From Paragorgia papillata (taxonomy: Eukaryota; Cnidaria; Anthozoa; Scleralcyonacea; Coralliidae), in contig JAWNZC010000232.1 of assembly GCA_035771165.1 (NCBI GenBank), forward strand, positions 263,001 to 327,000: 64,000 bases of DNA. The letters run 5' to 3'. The translations under genes were made by a program, and so were the position numbers. Below, one piece after another: positions 1 through 9,097 of the stretch (its first letter is position 1; each line of letters begins with the position of its first letter). The notes under the pieces were generated by a model that was not told where the DNA came from, did not search any database, and was given only the letters and a program-made list of their open reading frames with translations.

Positions 1-838
1 ACACAATATACACAGTATACACAGTATACACAGTATACACAGTATACACAGTATACACAGTATACACAGTATACACAGTATACACAGTATACACAGTATA
101 CACAGTATACACAGTATACACAGTATACACAGTATACACACAGTATACAGTGCACAGTATACACATTTAACACAGTATACACATTTAACACAGTATACAC
201 AGTTTACACAGTATACACAGTTTACACAGTATACGCAGTATACACAGTATACGCAGTATACGCAGTATACACAGTATACACAGTATACACAGTATACACA
301 GTATACACAGTATACACAGTATACACAGTTTACACAGTATACACAGTATACACAGTATACACAGTATACACAGTATACACAGTATACACAGTATACACAG
401 TATGCACAGTATGCACAGTATGCACAGTATACACAGTATACACAGTATACAAAGTATACACAGTATACACAGTATAAACAGTATACACAGTTTACACAGT
501 ATACACAGTATACACAGTATACACAGTATACACAGTATACACAGTATACACAGTATACACAGTATACACAGTATGCACAGTATGCACAGTATGCACAGTA
601 TACACAGTATACACAGTATACAAAGTATACACAGTATACACAGTATAAACAGTATACACAGTATACACAGTATACACAGTATACACAGTATACGGAGTAT
701 ACGCAGTCTGCGCAGTATACACAGTATACACAGTACACGGTACACGGTACACAGTACCCAGTACACAGTACTCAGTACACACTGACATTACATGTACACA
801 GTACACAGTGCACATTATATACACAGTACTGTGTAATG
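1..838. repeat. 9-bp satellite array (ACACAGTAT)n
   Basis: The unit ACACAGTAT repeats almost without break from the window edge and decays into shorter TACACAGTAC-like variants after about 730. Because 9 is a multiple of 3, every frame stays open on both strands, which creates long meaningless reading frames. A longer period is visible: a block with three TATGCACAG variants, then a CAAAG variant, then a TAAAC variant, occurs twice. CAAAG lies at 450 and 621 and TAAAC at 475 and 646, so the period is 171 bp, or 19 units. Confidence 0.95.
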
Positions 839-1570
839 TATACTGTGTACACTGAAATTAATGTTTAATCAGTTGTTGTATATCGCATAGAAGTTCGTCC
901 TAATTTACATAAACTTTGCGATCCATTTTCTCAACTTAAACGTCATATATGTTAAGGTTGTTAATAAAATCTGAACAATTAGATCTGTGAATTCGGTACG
1001 TCGTATATCATGTTTGCGTCCAAACTGTTAGGATTTACGACAGCTCCTCTTCGGCTTGCGTTGTAAGTGCCTATATTGGTGGTTTGTAGTGAACTCTATT
1101 TATACCATCATAGGCGTATTAGGCGGGGGCAGGAGTGGTGGTGGTGGGGATTGCCACCCCCCCCCCCCCCCCATATATTAAAAAAAAAATTCGCTTTCTC
1201 CAATCTTTAGGAATTCCGGACAATTTTGACATGTATTGCTGTGAAATGTTCATGAAAATACCATACGTTAAGCTAAGCTAAGACTGAAAAATACGACTTA
1301 AAAACCAATATTTAACCCTAAATGTTCCGGGGAAAAATCTCTCAACGTTCGTCAGCGAACGGGATTTTAATTCTAAAAACTAAAGAGCTCAGTTGCAGGC
1401 GTTACTTTCCAGTTCTCTAACATGTAACGTCTGGCTAGGCTTCAACCATGTTCACAAACCCCTCGAGACCCTCTATATCTCTCAGAAAACTCTCAAATGA
1501 TAGACTTCTAAGGAAAACAGTGGTAGCAATCCTTTTCTCATCGCTCGTGCTATAGTTAATAGTAATATCT
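839..1570. other. Unassigned noncoding stretch
   Basis: I see no supported gene here. The only notable segment is at 1106-1172, where a CATAGGCGTATTAGGCGGGGG motif leads into a 16-base C run (1157-1172). Similar motifs occur at 13.8 and 14.5 kb and look like the terminus of a transposon family. Confidence 0.5.
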
Positions 1571-1826
1571 AACTATTGACGGTACCGAAAAAGATGGCGG
1601 CGGTACATTTAACCATAATGCTTTGCGACCTCAAATCAGCTCAAATAACAATTAAATATTGTTTAGCTTGCTAAGATGGATTAAATAATCACGAACTTCA
1701 CTCCTACCAAAGTTTACCATTTTAAAACCCTATCTTCCGATTATTCTGCAAGAAACAATATTTAATGTGCGCAAATGATTGTGGTTAAATGTACAAGACG
1801 CCATCTTTTTCGGTACGGTCAGTTGG
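1571..1826. mobile_element. MITE family A, copy 1
   Basis: The two ends are inverted copies of each other over about 40 bp. The left arm reads GACGGTACCGAAAAAGATGG and continues into TACATTTAACCA; the right arm carries the reverse complement (1784-1826). There is no coding capacity. The family is supported by a related element at 50745-50912 with the same GATGGCG...TGTAC.T.TAACCA ends in the same arrangement. No clear target-site duplication was identified. Confidence 0.7.
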
Positions 1827-2141
1827 TTTGAATCGGGGTTTTTTAATCAAATTGGAACACCAAGATGTATAAGAAAAAAATCACAACTGATTAATTTAAC
1901 TTCGTATAAAGTTGCATTTCTTGTTGAATGTACATGCAGATTGGTAAAGACTTAATCCAAGCCTTTTAATGAATCACACTATTACTCCTAACGTCATTGA
2001 CTATACAATTGTGATAATTTAAGATTTAAGCATTATTTTTGTATTATTTAATATTTAATTTTTGTTTTTAAGCTACTTTATTTCATATATGCTTTTTCCT
2101 AATAGTGCTAGTCCTTATATAGGTTACGATCAAATTTTAGA
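1827..2141. other. Unassigned AT-rich stretch
   Basis: The stretch is AT-rich and has no supported reading frame or repeat. It could be the upstream region of the zinc-finger exon that follows, but no promoter element is convincing. Confidence 0.4.
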
Positions 2142-2292
2142 ATGGATAAAAATTGCCATGTTTGTGGCAAAGAAGTAGGACAACCACACCAGTGCATTAG
2201 GTGCAACAAATATATTCATATCAATTGTGGAGTTGGTGTTGGAGAAGAGGGCTATGGACAGAAGGCAATTTGCAATACTTGGAACAGTGTAG
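2142..2292 (+). CDS. Small zinc-binding exon, probably transposon-derived
   Basis: The frame opens with ATG at 2142 and encodes a compact cysteine/histidine cluster: CHVC, then HQCIRC, then IHINC, spaced like a small cross-braced zinc finger, followed by a GEEGYGQ segment and a further cysteine. The coding sense ends at a consensus-like donor, TAG|GTAAGC, at 2292/2293. Similar cysteine-rich modules precede domesticated or active transposase genes in invertebrates, which is family knowledge from memory. With the next segment it may form one disrupted gene. I cannot name the protein. Confidence 0.45.
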
Positions 2293-2484
2293 GTAAGCTT
2301 TGGATAATTTTTTGTATGGAAATGTTAGAAATTTGAAATTGATTTGAATTCACTGATTTATGGTACTGTGCTGTATTGGATTGAGATATTTGTGAGGTAG
2401 ATATGTAAGTTTGCATGATATAAGCAAGAATACCAGTGTCATATGCCGCACAGCGCTTTACTAGCTCATCTTATGAACAGTGAA

Positions 2485-2774
2485 TCAAGATTGAGAAAGG
2501 TTACAATGCCTTCTGGAAGGAATTCGATCTTTTGCATCCAAACCGCAATACTGAAGAAGAAATCCAATACAAGATCGCAGCGTCAGATTTTGTGGCTAAT
2601 TTGTTAGCTTTCCTCGATACAGTAGAACCGGTTGCTGACCTAATGCTTCGGGTCCAATCCTTGGACACCCCATTGTGGAAGCTAAAGCTGTGGTGGCCAA
2701 AAGTTAAGGAACAGTTGACAAAGGCTTTCGGTGGAGATCAAGGTTTCTACAAAAGACTGAAGAAAGTTAATGGG
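2485..2774 (+). pseudogene. ZNF862/hAT-like protein fragment
   Basis: An open frame encodes IKIEKGYNAFWKEFD, continues through a segment with FVANLLAFLDTVEP and LMLRVQSLDTPLWKLK, and ends near FYKRLKKVN at about 2770. This pattern resembles the regions found in ZNF862-like, hAT-derived proteins; I rely on memory of that family, so the assignment is tentative. After 2774 the sequence changes abruptly to an unrelated GC-rich segment, suggesting truncation by another element. There is no in-frame ATG at the start, so this is probably an internal exon. Confidence 0.4.
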
Positions 2775-2903
2775 GTAGCGTCACGAGACGCGCATGCGCC
2801 AGTCTGTTATTTCTCCGCAGGGGTCCATTGGCCTTTGACACGCCATCATGGAATCCATGGTAAGTGAAACAAATGCATATTTATATATATATTTTACATC
2901 TAA
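2775..2903 (+). other. GC-rich segment with ATG and splice donor
   Basis: This short stretch begins with the 20-mer GTCACGAGACGCGCATGCGC, which occurs in reverse complement near 56106-56137 inside a transposase first exon. It is followed by ATGGAATCCATG and a perfect donor GTAAGT at 2858. It may be the promoter and first exon of a transposon gene that continues downstream. Confidence 0.35.
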
Positions 2904-3084
2904 TTATTGGTATTCAAAGTGGAACGTTTAGAACTGGTTTCTTCACAAACATTGCAGATGGAAAATTTCATGTAGCACTAAAAGGAAAGGAAATAGCAAC
3001 AGGGGATGTTACTGTGAAGGGAGAAATGCTGAGTGTTTCGCCGAATGCCAATGTGGTACTCGTGATAAACCTTGCACAAATAGG
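2904..3084 (+). CDS. Unrecognised exon cut by gypsy-1
   Basis: An open frame runs up to the left end of gypsy-1 and encodes a segment with FFTNIADGKFHVALKG, then DVTVKGEMLSVSPNANVV. The putative donor is at 3085, inside the target-site duplication, so the LTR element landed on the exon-intron border. The exon at 10657-10809 on the other side may belong to the same gene, but the reading phases do not match cleanly. I do not recognise the protein. Confidence 0.3.
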
Positions 3085-3088
3085 GTAG

Positions 3089-3241
3089 TGTAGTGTATTA
3101 GCATTGGTCAGCGGTGATACACATTGTACATCCGGGGAACTTAGAGTCGGAAGGAGAGACAATGTGCTCGAGGAAGGGAGAGTGTGTTCTATGTATTAAA
3201 GTTCATATTTAGTTTACGTTCGTGGCTCTTAAGACTCTACA
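3089..3241 (+). repeat. 5' LTR of gypsy-1
   Basis: The LTR is 153 bp, starts TGTAGTGTATTAGC and ends GACTCTACA. An ATTAAA-like polyadenylation signal lies in TGTATTAAAG. It matches the copy at 10408-10560 with four substitutions. Confidence 0.95.
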
Positions 3242-3244
3242 AAT

Positions 3245-3259
3245 TGGCGACGAGGATGG
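3245..3259 (+). promoter_or_regulatory. Primer-binding site of gypsy-1 (tRNA-Ser-like)
   Basis: TGGCGACGAGGATGG follows the LTR after three bases. It complements the 3' end CCATCCTCGTCGCCA typical of eukaryotic tRNA-Ser(GCT), recalled from memory. It overlaps the gag start codon at 3256, so the first gag codons lie within the primer site. Confidence 0.75.
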
Positions 3260-4346
3260 CGAATTCATCCGAGAGAGTTTTGCCACCTTTAGAATTGACG
3301 GGATCGGCTTCTCAGATCGCTGAGCGATGGAGACAGTGGAAACGATCTTATGAGTATTATGTCGATGGAAAGGGTATTACAGATGCACATCGAAAGACAT
3401 CGCAGCTTCTCCACTTGGCTGGATTGGAAGTACAAGACATCTACGAAGATCTACAGGATCCTGGACCGGTAGAGGAAGGAGAAAGCGAATTTACGGTATG
3501 TCTTCGAAAGTTAGATGGTCATTTTCGCGCCGAAGTGAATACGCCATACGAAAGACATATTTTTCGACAGCTTTTGCCAAAAGAGGGAGAGACTGTTGAC
3601 AAATTTATTGTACGTCTACGAAAACAGGCACGTCACTGTAATTTTGGTACTTCATTAAATGAAAATCTTCGCGACCAACTGATCGAGAAGCTGATCGATC
3701 TCGAATTAAAACGGAAGTTACTCGAGGTAAACAACATTTCTCTGGAGAAGGCTATGACAAAAATTCGCTCATTGGAGGCAGCAAAAGTGCACGCTGGTTA
3801 CATGTTGAATTCAAATGGACCAAATAGAGAGTTGGGATCCTCTACTAACGCAGTTGAACAATCTGGCGAAAAGCGAAAGAAAGAAAGGTACGGAAACTGT
3901 TTCAATTGTGGTAAAGAAGGTCACTACGCACGTGACCCAGAATGTCCTGCAAGGGGAAAGAAATGTGTCAAGTGTGCAAGATATGGGCACTTTGCTAATT
4001 GTTGTAGAGGAGGGAAACGTGATTCCAATCCTGGGAAACGAAGTGACGACCGACGGCTGAACCAGAAGCAGCAACCACTGGGAAAAAAGAAAGAAACCAA
4101 TTGTGTTCATGATGACCCTGAGGAGTTGAGTGACGAAGATACGTATGCCTTCACAGTAGAGGAGCAGGTATGTACTGTGACAAAATTGGCCGAGCCTGTA
4201 ATTTCAGCATGTATCAATGGAATCAGTAAAGAGGTCTTGGTTGATTCGGGTTCTGTGAACAATCTAATGGGTGAAGATAGTTTCAAGGAATTAAAATGCC
4301 TAGGATTGAATGTTGACCTACAACCTTGCAGAAAGAAGTTGTGTGC
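3256..4346 (+). pseudogene. gag: gypsy-1 Gag and protease region
   Basis: The ATG at 3256 follows the primer site directly and opens MANSSERVLPPLELTG. A capsid-like segment with WRQWKRSYEYYV comes first. Two zinc knuckles follow at about residues 215-230 (CFNCGKEGHYARDPEC) and 237-250 (CVKCARYGHFANCC), which bind RNA in this family. An aspartic protease motif VDSG lies near residue 330. The frame then breaks near 4346: the homologous continuation GSEVLGVVGQF is in the next frame, consistent with loss of one base. Gag and RT share the same frame, so the intact element was probably a single gag-pol polyprotein. Confidence 0.9.
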
Positions 4347-6227
4347 GGCTCAGAAGTGCTTGGAGTTGTGGGCCAGTTCGGCTCAGAAGTCTCTGCATTT
4401 AAAGAGAAGATCAAGGCAGATTTCATTGTTGTAAAGAAGGGCCGTTGTCTGCTTGGTTATTCAACAGCTAAAGATCTGGGAATTCTCCACATTGGCCCTG
4501 CATCTAGTCCTAACAAAGATGAATGTAATGCTGTTGGAGAGGCATTTGTACAAGGCCTCAAGACCAGATACCCTGATGTTTTCCACGGGATTGGAAAATT
4601 AAAGGACTACCAGTTAAAGCTGCACATTGACCCGAATGTGACACCTATTGCCCAGAAGATGCGACGAGTTCCTTTTTCACTAAAGGTAAGTTAACGAGCT
4701 TCTTGAAAAGGATATCATTGAGAGAGTAGACGCGCCGACAAGCTGGGTAAGCCCTGTGGTTATCACCCCGAAACCATCGGGAGACATTAGACTGTGTGTT
4801 GATATCCGCAGAGCCAACGAAGCAATCAGCCGCGAAAGATTGCCTATTCCTACCATAGATGAAGTACTCGAGAGCCTCAATGGAAGCACTGTGTACTCAA
4901 AGTTAGATATTCGCTGGGGATTTCACCAGATTGAATTGGATAAAGAGTCACGAGATATCACTGCCTTTACTACTCACAATGGAATTTTTCGTTATAAGCG
5001 GTTGAGCTTTGGAGTGAATGCAGCCCCAGAGAAATACCAGCACATTATCACTCAGGCAATGGCAGGTCTACAGGGAGTAGTAAACATCGCAGATGACTTT
5101 GTTGTGCGTGGTCGAGATAGCGACGAACATGACAACAACCTGGAAAAAGTGCTGGAGCGGCTGAGTGAGAAACGTCTCACTCTGAATGTAGAGAAGTGCA
5201 CTTTCAAGATGGATAAAGTGGTCTTCATGGGAATTCTCCTCACCAAACATAGAGTTGGACCAACGAAGGAAAAAGTCCGGGCCGTGGTGGAATCGTGTCG
5301 ACCAAAATCTGCATCAGAAGTACGCAGCTTCTTGGGTCTTGTTGGATTTAGCGCTCAGTTCATAGCTGATTTTTCTCCCACTGTTGAACCCCTTAGGAAA
5401 ATTGCCAGGAAAGGAGAGCCATTCGTGTGGGGCAAGGGGCAAGAATCATCCTTTGCGAGGCTGAAGGGACAACTTTCAAGTGCACCGGTCTTGGCCTACT
5501 TCGATAAGGAAGCTCATATCCAGGTTATTGCCGATGCTAGTCCAGTGGGACTTGGGGCAGTGCTTGTGCAAGAGAAGGACGGTGAAAAACGAGCAATTTG
5601 TTATGCCAGTCGCACTTTAAGTCGTGTAGAACGTCGCTACAGCCAGACAGAGAAGGAAGCCTTAGGTTTGGTTTGGGCCTGCGAGCGATTCCACTTGTAT
5701 TTGTGTGGCCTCCCGAAATTCGATCTCGTAACTGACCATGAAGCACTCAAAGTTATTTATTCAAGGAAGTCCAAACCTTCAGCACGGATTGAACTGTGGG
5801 TGCTGCGCCTTCAACCCTACAACTATCAAGTTTGCTACGTGCCTTCAAGGAAGAACATCGCAGATGCCCTGTCTCGACTGACAAAGATACCAGCTTCAGA
5901 CCAGTTCCAACAAGATGACGAGTATGTTCGAATGATAGTCTCGCATGCTACACCCATTGCTTTAAGAATCCAAGAGATTGAACGGGTGTCATCGCAAGAT
6001 AAAGAGCTGCAGGAAGTAAGAAATTGCCTCATCGAAGGAAAGTGGGATCAAGCACCCAAGCCATACTTGCCAGTACGCAATGAACTGACATTCATAGGTC
6101 ATGTGATTTTACGAGGGACCAGAATTGTCATACGCCAAGCCCTCCGCCAAAGGGTTACCAGCCTTGCACACGAAGGACATCAAAGAATCGTCAAGACCAA
6201 AGAGAGGCTAAGCAGCAAAGTCTGGTG
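4347..6227 (+). pseudogene. pol: gypsy-1 RT, RNase H and start of integrase
   Basis: The protease-RT linker runs in a shifted frame to 4686, where a 4-base GTAA insertion restores the gag frame. RT is easy to recognise: VYSKLDIRWGFHQIEL, the catalytic IADD at about 5089, and FLGLVGFSAQFI. RNase H follows with DASPVGLGAVLVQ near 5533 and TDHEAL. The integrase zinc-binding domain starts with HEGHQ at about 6170, then stops after KVW, where the 2.9-kb insertion interrupts it. The 4-base insertion happens to create a perfect donor, AAG|GTAAGT. Confidence 0.92.
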
Positions 6228-6353
6228 CACCATTGTTGATTGCTCTGATGAACTTTAGCCTGATTCAACAGGTTGAAAGCTCAGCGATGAAATAAAACAA
6301 CAGGCTGTATATATATATATGTATGTGGTGTGAAGTTTGTAGCTTGGTGTAAT

Positions 6354-6577
6354 GTGAGTAAAATTTGCTCTCAAGCTGTTTACACTCTGACTTCGAGAAT
6401 GACGTTCGCATGTCAGAAACAAACTAGATCATGATTTATCCTTCTCAATACCGTCTGAGTCCCAGTGGCTCAGTCGGCAGAGCATTTGTCCAGATATCAG
6501 AAGGTTGATGGTTCGACTCCCATCAGGGATACTCAGACATTTTTCTGAGTAAACAGCTTGAGAACAAATTCTACTCA
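6354..6577. mobile_element. Inverted-repeat element with tRNA-like core, type 1
   Basis: Arms GTGAGTAAAATTTGCTCTCA at 6354 and the near-perfect reverse complement at 6545-6577 enclose a tRNA-like sequence. Directly around that core is a second perfect pair, GTCTGAGT and ACTCAGAC. The layout suggests a non-autonomous foldback element or SINE-derived MITE. Confidence 0.65.
6459..6530 (+). repeat. tRNA-like sequence (SINE-like), not a functional tRNA
   Basis: The A-box-like GTGGCTCAGTCGGCAGAGCA and B-box-like GGTTCGACTCC are placed as in a tRNA, and GTCCC near the start can pair with GGGAT at the end. The anticodon arm does not form a proper 5-bp stem with a 7-base loop, so I call it tRNA-derived repeat sequence. 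Confidence 0.6.
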
Positions 6578-6672
6578 TATATTCATATATATATATATAT
6601 ATATATATAATATACAGTGTAATATATATCAAACTTCTTCTCTTATTAACTACATATTCACCCATATTTTAG
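6578..6672. repeat. AT microsatellite and spacer
   Basis: A (TA)n tract at about 6586-6609 is followed by AT-rich spacer that ends in a polypyrimidine-poor TTTTAG acceptor at 6672. No gene is seen. Confidence 0.7.
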
Positions 6673-6799
6673 GCATTTCTTTCTCCAACTGCACTGATGG
6701 AAGTGGACAGCTCCAAAAGTTTTTCAAAAATGACAAAAACCCTTTTGTCTGTTTTGTTTGATCGGGCAACACTACAAAGATCCTCGCTTACAGGAAAAG
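6673..6799 (+). CDS. BEN-domain-like exon, upstream part
   Basis: The stretch lies between acceptor TTTTAG at 6672 and donor AAAAG|GTAACG at 6800, in a frame reading MEVDSSKSFSKMTKTLLSV, then LFDRATLQRSSLTGK. The LF.R..L..SS.TGK pattern resembles the first half of BEN domains, which bind DNA or mediate protein contacts. The exon ends in phase 1, which fits the phase of the exon at 7913. It lies wholly inside the insertion in gypsy-1, so it came in as cargo or as part of a mobile element. Confidence 0.45.
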
Positions 6800-7001
6800 G
6801 TAACGGAGATCTGATACATGTATGCTAGATTCTGGAAAGACGAAGTTAATAACTGTGAGTTTCTATTAAGTATATTATTTAAATGTTGGTGATTTTTCTC
6901 TTTACAATATATATTGTGGGACAGTGAACTTGGGTGGAGAATAATAATTAGGTGTTACTCCGAGTGATGAACCATACCAGACAAGTAGAGAATTCTCTAC
7001 T

Positions 7002-7073
7002 TGGCCCAGCTGGGATTCGAACCCACGACCTTCAGTTTACCATTCTGATGCTCTAGCAACTGAGCTATACAGG
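7002..7073 (-). repeat. tRNA-like sequence, left core
   Basis: Read on the minus strand it has TATAGCTCAGTTGCTAGAGC and GGGTTCGAATCCC in tRNA order. The acceptor stem is weak and the anticodon arm is irregular. It is part of the hairpin element and unlikely to be a working tRNA gene. Confidence 0.55.
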
Positions 7074-7098
7074 TTCAGGACCTTCAGCTCCCAACTTG

Positions 7099-7172
7099 AC
7101 CTGTATGTAGCTCAGTTGGTAGAGCATCAGACTATTAAACGTGAAGGTCACGGGTTTGAATCCCAGCTGGGA
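7099..7172 (+). repeat. tRNA-like sequence, right core
   Basis: TAGCTCAGTTGGTAGAGCA and GGGTTTGAATCCC are placed as in a tRNA. The anticodon region is distorted and the acceptor stem short. It faces the core at 7002-7073. Confidence 0.55.
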
Positions 7173-7230
7173 CAACTAGAGTTTTCTCTACTTGTCCGGT
7201 ATGGGTCGTCACTCGGAGTAACACCTAATT

Positions 7231-7231
7231 A

Positions 7232-7294
<63 letters not shown>

Positions 7295-7912
7295 ATATAT
7301 ATGTGTCTACATGACTACATTACAGTAACATGTATGCTGTAGTGAAGGTTTTCAAGTTTGTGGGCAAGCTGAACACATCTGAGTTCTAGACGAGAACTCA
7401 AACCAGACTACAAGATCACAACCAATTGTGAGTCAATTAAGTTTAGCGATACATATGATACTAAAATGTACTAAGTTACTGGTTACATTTTAAATATCAT
7501 TAATAACTTTATTCGGCTTTGAAAGCTTGTTTGATTTAAGTGTCTACCAAGAAATCAGAAGCTAGTGGGTTGGATGTCCCATTCTAGAACTCAGATGATG
7601 TTTTTTGTAATGTATAGAGTAGCTTATCATGAATATTTTAAAAACCACTTCATCATGCTGTTTGTAGTTTTGCATAGAGTTTTCTAAACTTGTAAGTACA
7701 TTTTTGTGGACTCAACATCCATGTACAAATTATTGATTACCGGTAATCTCTACCATAATTGTTAGCTCTGAAGATGTACCTGACGAAACTTGCTATTAAA
7801 TAATAAATTTATTCATGGGGATGTACCACAGAATTTTATTACTTTTGATCAATTGGTCAATGTAAAAATTACATTTTCAATTTAATATAATAATATATCG
7901 TTTATTTTTCAG
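7231..7912. other. AT microsatellite and noncoding spacer
   Basis: A (TA)n tract covers about 7236-7302. The rest is AT-rich and could be an intron between the two BEN-like exons. Near 7769 a CTGAAGATGTACCTGACGAAAC stretch loosely resembles a hammerhead core (CTGAAGA...GAAAC), but no convincing closing stems are seen. No reading frame is supported. Confidence 0.5.
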
Positions 7913-7989
7913 ATTATGTTGTTGGGGCTTATCCTGGTGTTACTCCTGCTGCGGTCCGGAATGCGATAACACAAAAAAATAAAAGATGA
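7913..7989 (+). CDS. BEN-domain-like exon, C-terminal end
   Basis: The acceptor TTTTTCAG ends at 7912. The exon starts in the phase left by the exon at 6673-6799 and reads YVVGAYPGVTPAAVRNAITQ, then KNKR and TGA at 7987. The VR.AI..K ending is typical of BEN domains as I remember them. The middle of a normal BEN domain, roughly a dozen residues, is missing between the two exons, so an exon may have been lost or overlooked. Confidence 0.45.
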
Positions 7990-8126
7990 GAAGGAGGCAT
8001 GTAACAAAAAAGGCGTACAGAGGAAGGACAAAAATAGTTTGTTTTTAAAAGAACTTTGCATATATATTTTAATGTTATTTTTAAACGATTATTGTGGGAC
8101 AGTGAACTTGGGTGGAGTATAATAAT

Positions 8127-8405
8127 AATTAGGTGTTACCCCAAGTGATGAACCATACTGGACAAGTAGAGAAAACTCTACTTGGCCCGGCTGGGATTCT
8201 AACCTGACTGGGATCAAACCCAGCTGGGATTCAAATAGCCCAAGTACTGTCATTCAACCTTCAGCTCCCAACTTGACCTGTAGCTCAGTTGGTAGAGCAT
8301 CGGACTATAGTAAACCGAAGGTCGTTGGGTTCGAATCCCAGCCAGGCAAAGTAAAGATTTCTCTACTTGTCTGGTACGATTTGTCACTCAGGGTAACACC
8401 TAATT
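8127..8405. mobile_element. Inverted-repeat element with tRNA-like core, type 2 copy 2
   Basis: The outer arms AATTAGGTGTTACC and GGTAACACCTAATT, with GACAAGTAGAGAA and its inverse inside, match the element at 6946-7230. Both copies are preceded by the same leader, ATTGTGGGACAGTGAACTTG (6913 and 8092). The plus-strand tRNA-like core at 8275-8347 is well kept, while the minus-strand core at about 8186-8250 is scrambled. Confidence 0.75.
8275..8347 (+). repeat. tRNA-like sequence
   Basis: TAGCTCAGTTGGTAGAGCA and GGGTTCGAATCCC form good A and B boxes and D/T arms. The anticodon arm is TCGG...CCGA with an 11-base loop, about three bases too long, and only four acceptor base pairs are seen. It could still be transcribed by RNA polymerase III, which is how SINE heads work. 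Confidence 0.6.
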
Positions 8406-8779
8406 ATTATATTTTAATGTTTTATATTTTAATTATGTATATACTATTTGTTTTAAAACATGTTTTAGTTCTGGACTGCAGTAGTTCTTATACAGATATG
8501 TTGTAAAATGTTTTATTTCTTAAATTAAATTAATCTAAACAACATCAATAATATCTGATCATGTTAATTTGGCATTTAATTGTTTTGATATTATGCCATT
8601 CTATATTGTGTAAGGTCTTCATATATTTGTATACAGAAACATGTGTTAGATACCGTATATGAAGATTTTAGATAATTTAAAAAAGAAAAATGCATGACTG
8701 TACCGGGAAGTTGTTTGTTATACTGCAAAACTTTGCCATCAATTGGATTTTGATTGAATGTCCATATTTCTATATATGC
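8406..8779. other. Noncoding spacer
   Basis: The stretch is AT-rich and has no supported gene, repeat array or inverted repeat. Confidence 0.5.
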
Positions 8780-9090
8780 AAATTTTCAATAGTTGAAGCG
8801 ATTGATGTCGCAATTTAAAATTCCATATATGAAAATTTCATATGTGAAATTTCATAAATTTTCAAGTCAATTACATTTCATATATGAAAATTTCATATGG
8901 GAAATTCATATGTGGAAATTTCATATGTGAAAAGGTTCCAATTCCATATGTGTAAGTTTCATATGTGTAAATTTCATATGTGTAAATTCCATATGTGTAA
9001 ATTTCATATGTGTAAATTTCATATGTGAAAAGGTTCCAATTCCATATGTGGAAATTCCATATGTGAAAAATTCACATATGAAATTTTCGT
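8780..9090. repeat. CATATG-rich short tandem repeat
   Basis: The stretch is built from variants of TTTCATATGTG[TA]AAA, spaced by about 15-17 bases, with two copies of AAGGTTCCAATTCCATATG. Each unit is itself nearly palindromic. The repeat abuts the right border of the insertion in gypsy-1. Confidence 0.8.
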
Positions 9091-9097
9091 AAGGGTG

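Larger units (their letters stand above)
6946..7230. mobile_element. Inverted-repeat element with two opposed tRNA-like cores, type 2 copy 1
   Basis: The outer arms are AATTAGGTGTTACTC (6946) and GAGTAACACCTAATT (7216-7230), continuing inwards with GACAAGTAGAGAA and its inverted copy. Inside are two tRNA-like sequences in opposite directions: 7002-7073 on the minus strand and 7099-7172 on the plus strand, each with TAGCTCAGTTG.TAGAGCA and GGGTT.GAATCCCAGC. The whole unit can fold into one long hairpin. A second copy is at 8127-8405. Confidence 0.75.
6228..9093. mobile_element. 2.9-kb composite insertion inside gypsy-1 integrase
   Basis: The integrase frame stops after KVW at 6227 and resumes with PGMDHDAEKKC at about 9098, and GGTG occurs at both borders (6224-6227 and 9094-9097), which may be a short target-site duplication. 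The insert is not a simple element. It contains three inverted-repeat units with tRNA-like cores (6354-6577, 6946-7230, 8127-8405), two exons resembling a BEN domain, AT microsatellites and a CATATG-rich repeat at its right end. No terminal inverted repeat is visible at the outer borders. Confidence 0.75.

Noticed and set aside
185..824. Long open frames on both strands in the 9-bp satellite
   Set aside because: They arise because the repeat length is a multiple of three; the translations are simple three-residue repeats.
8275..8347. A working tRNA gene
   Set aside because: The anticodon loop is about three bases too long and the acceptor stem has only four pairs; the context is a repeated inverted element.
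8273..8506. Plus-strand open frame beginning MTCSSVGRASDYSKPK
   Set aside because: It is the translation of the tRNA-like sequence (TAGCTCAGTTGG...), a common false gene.
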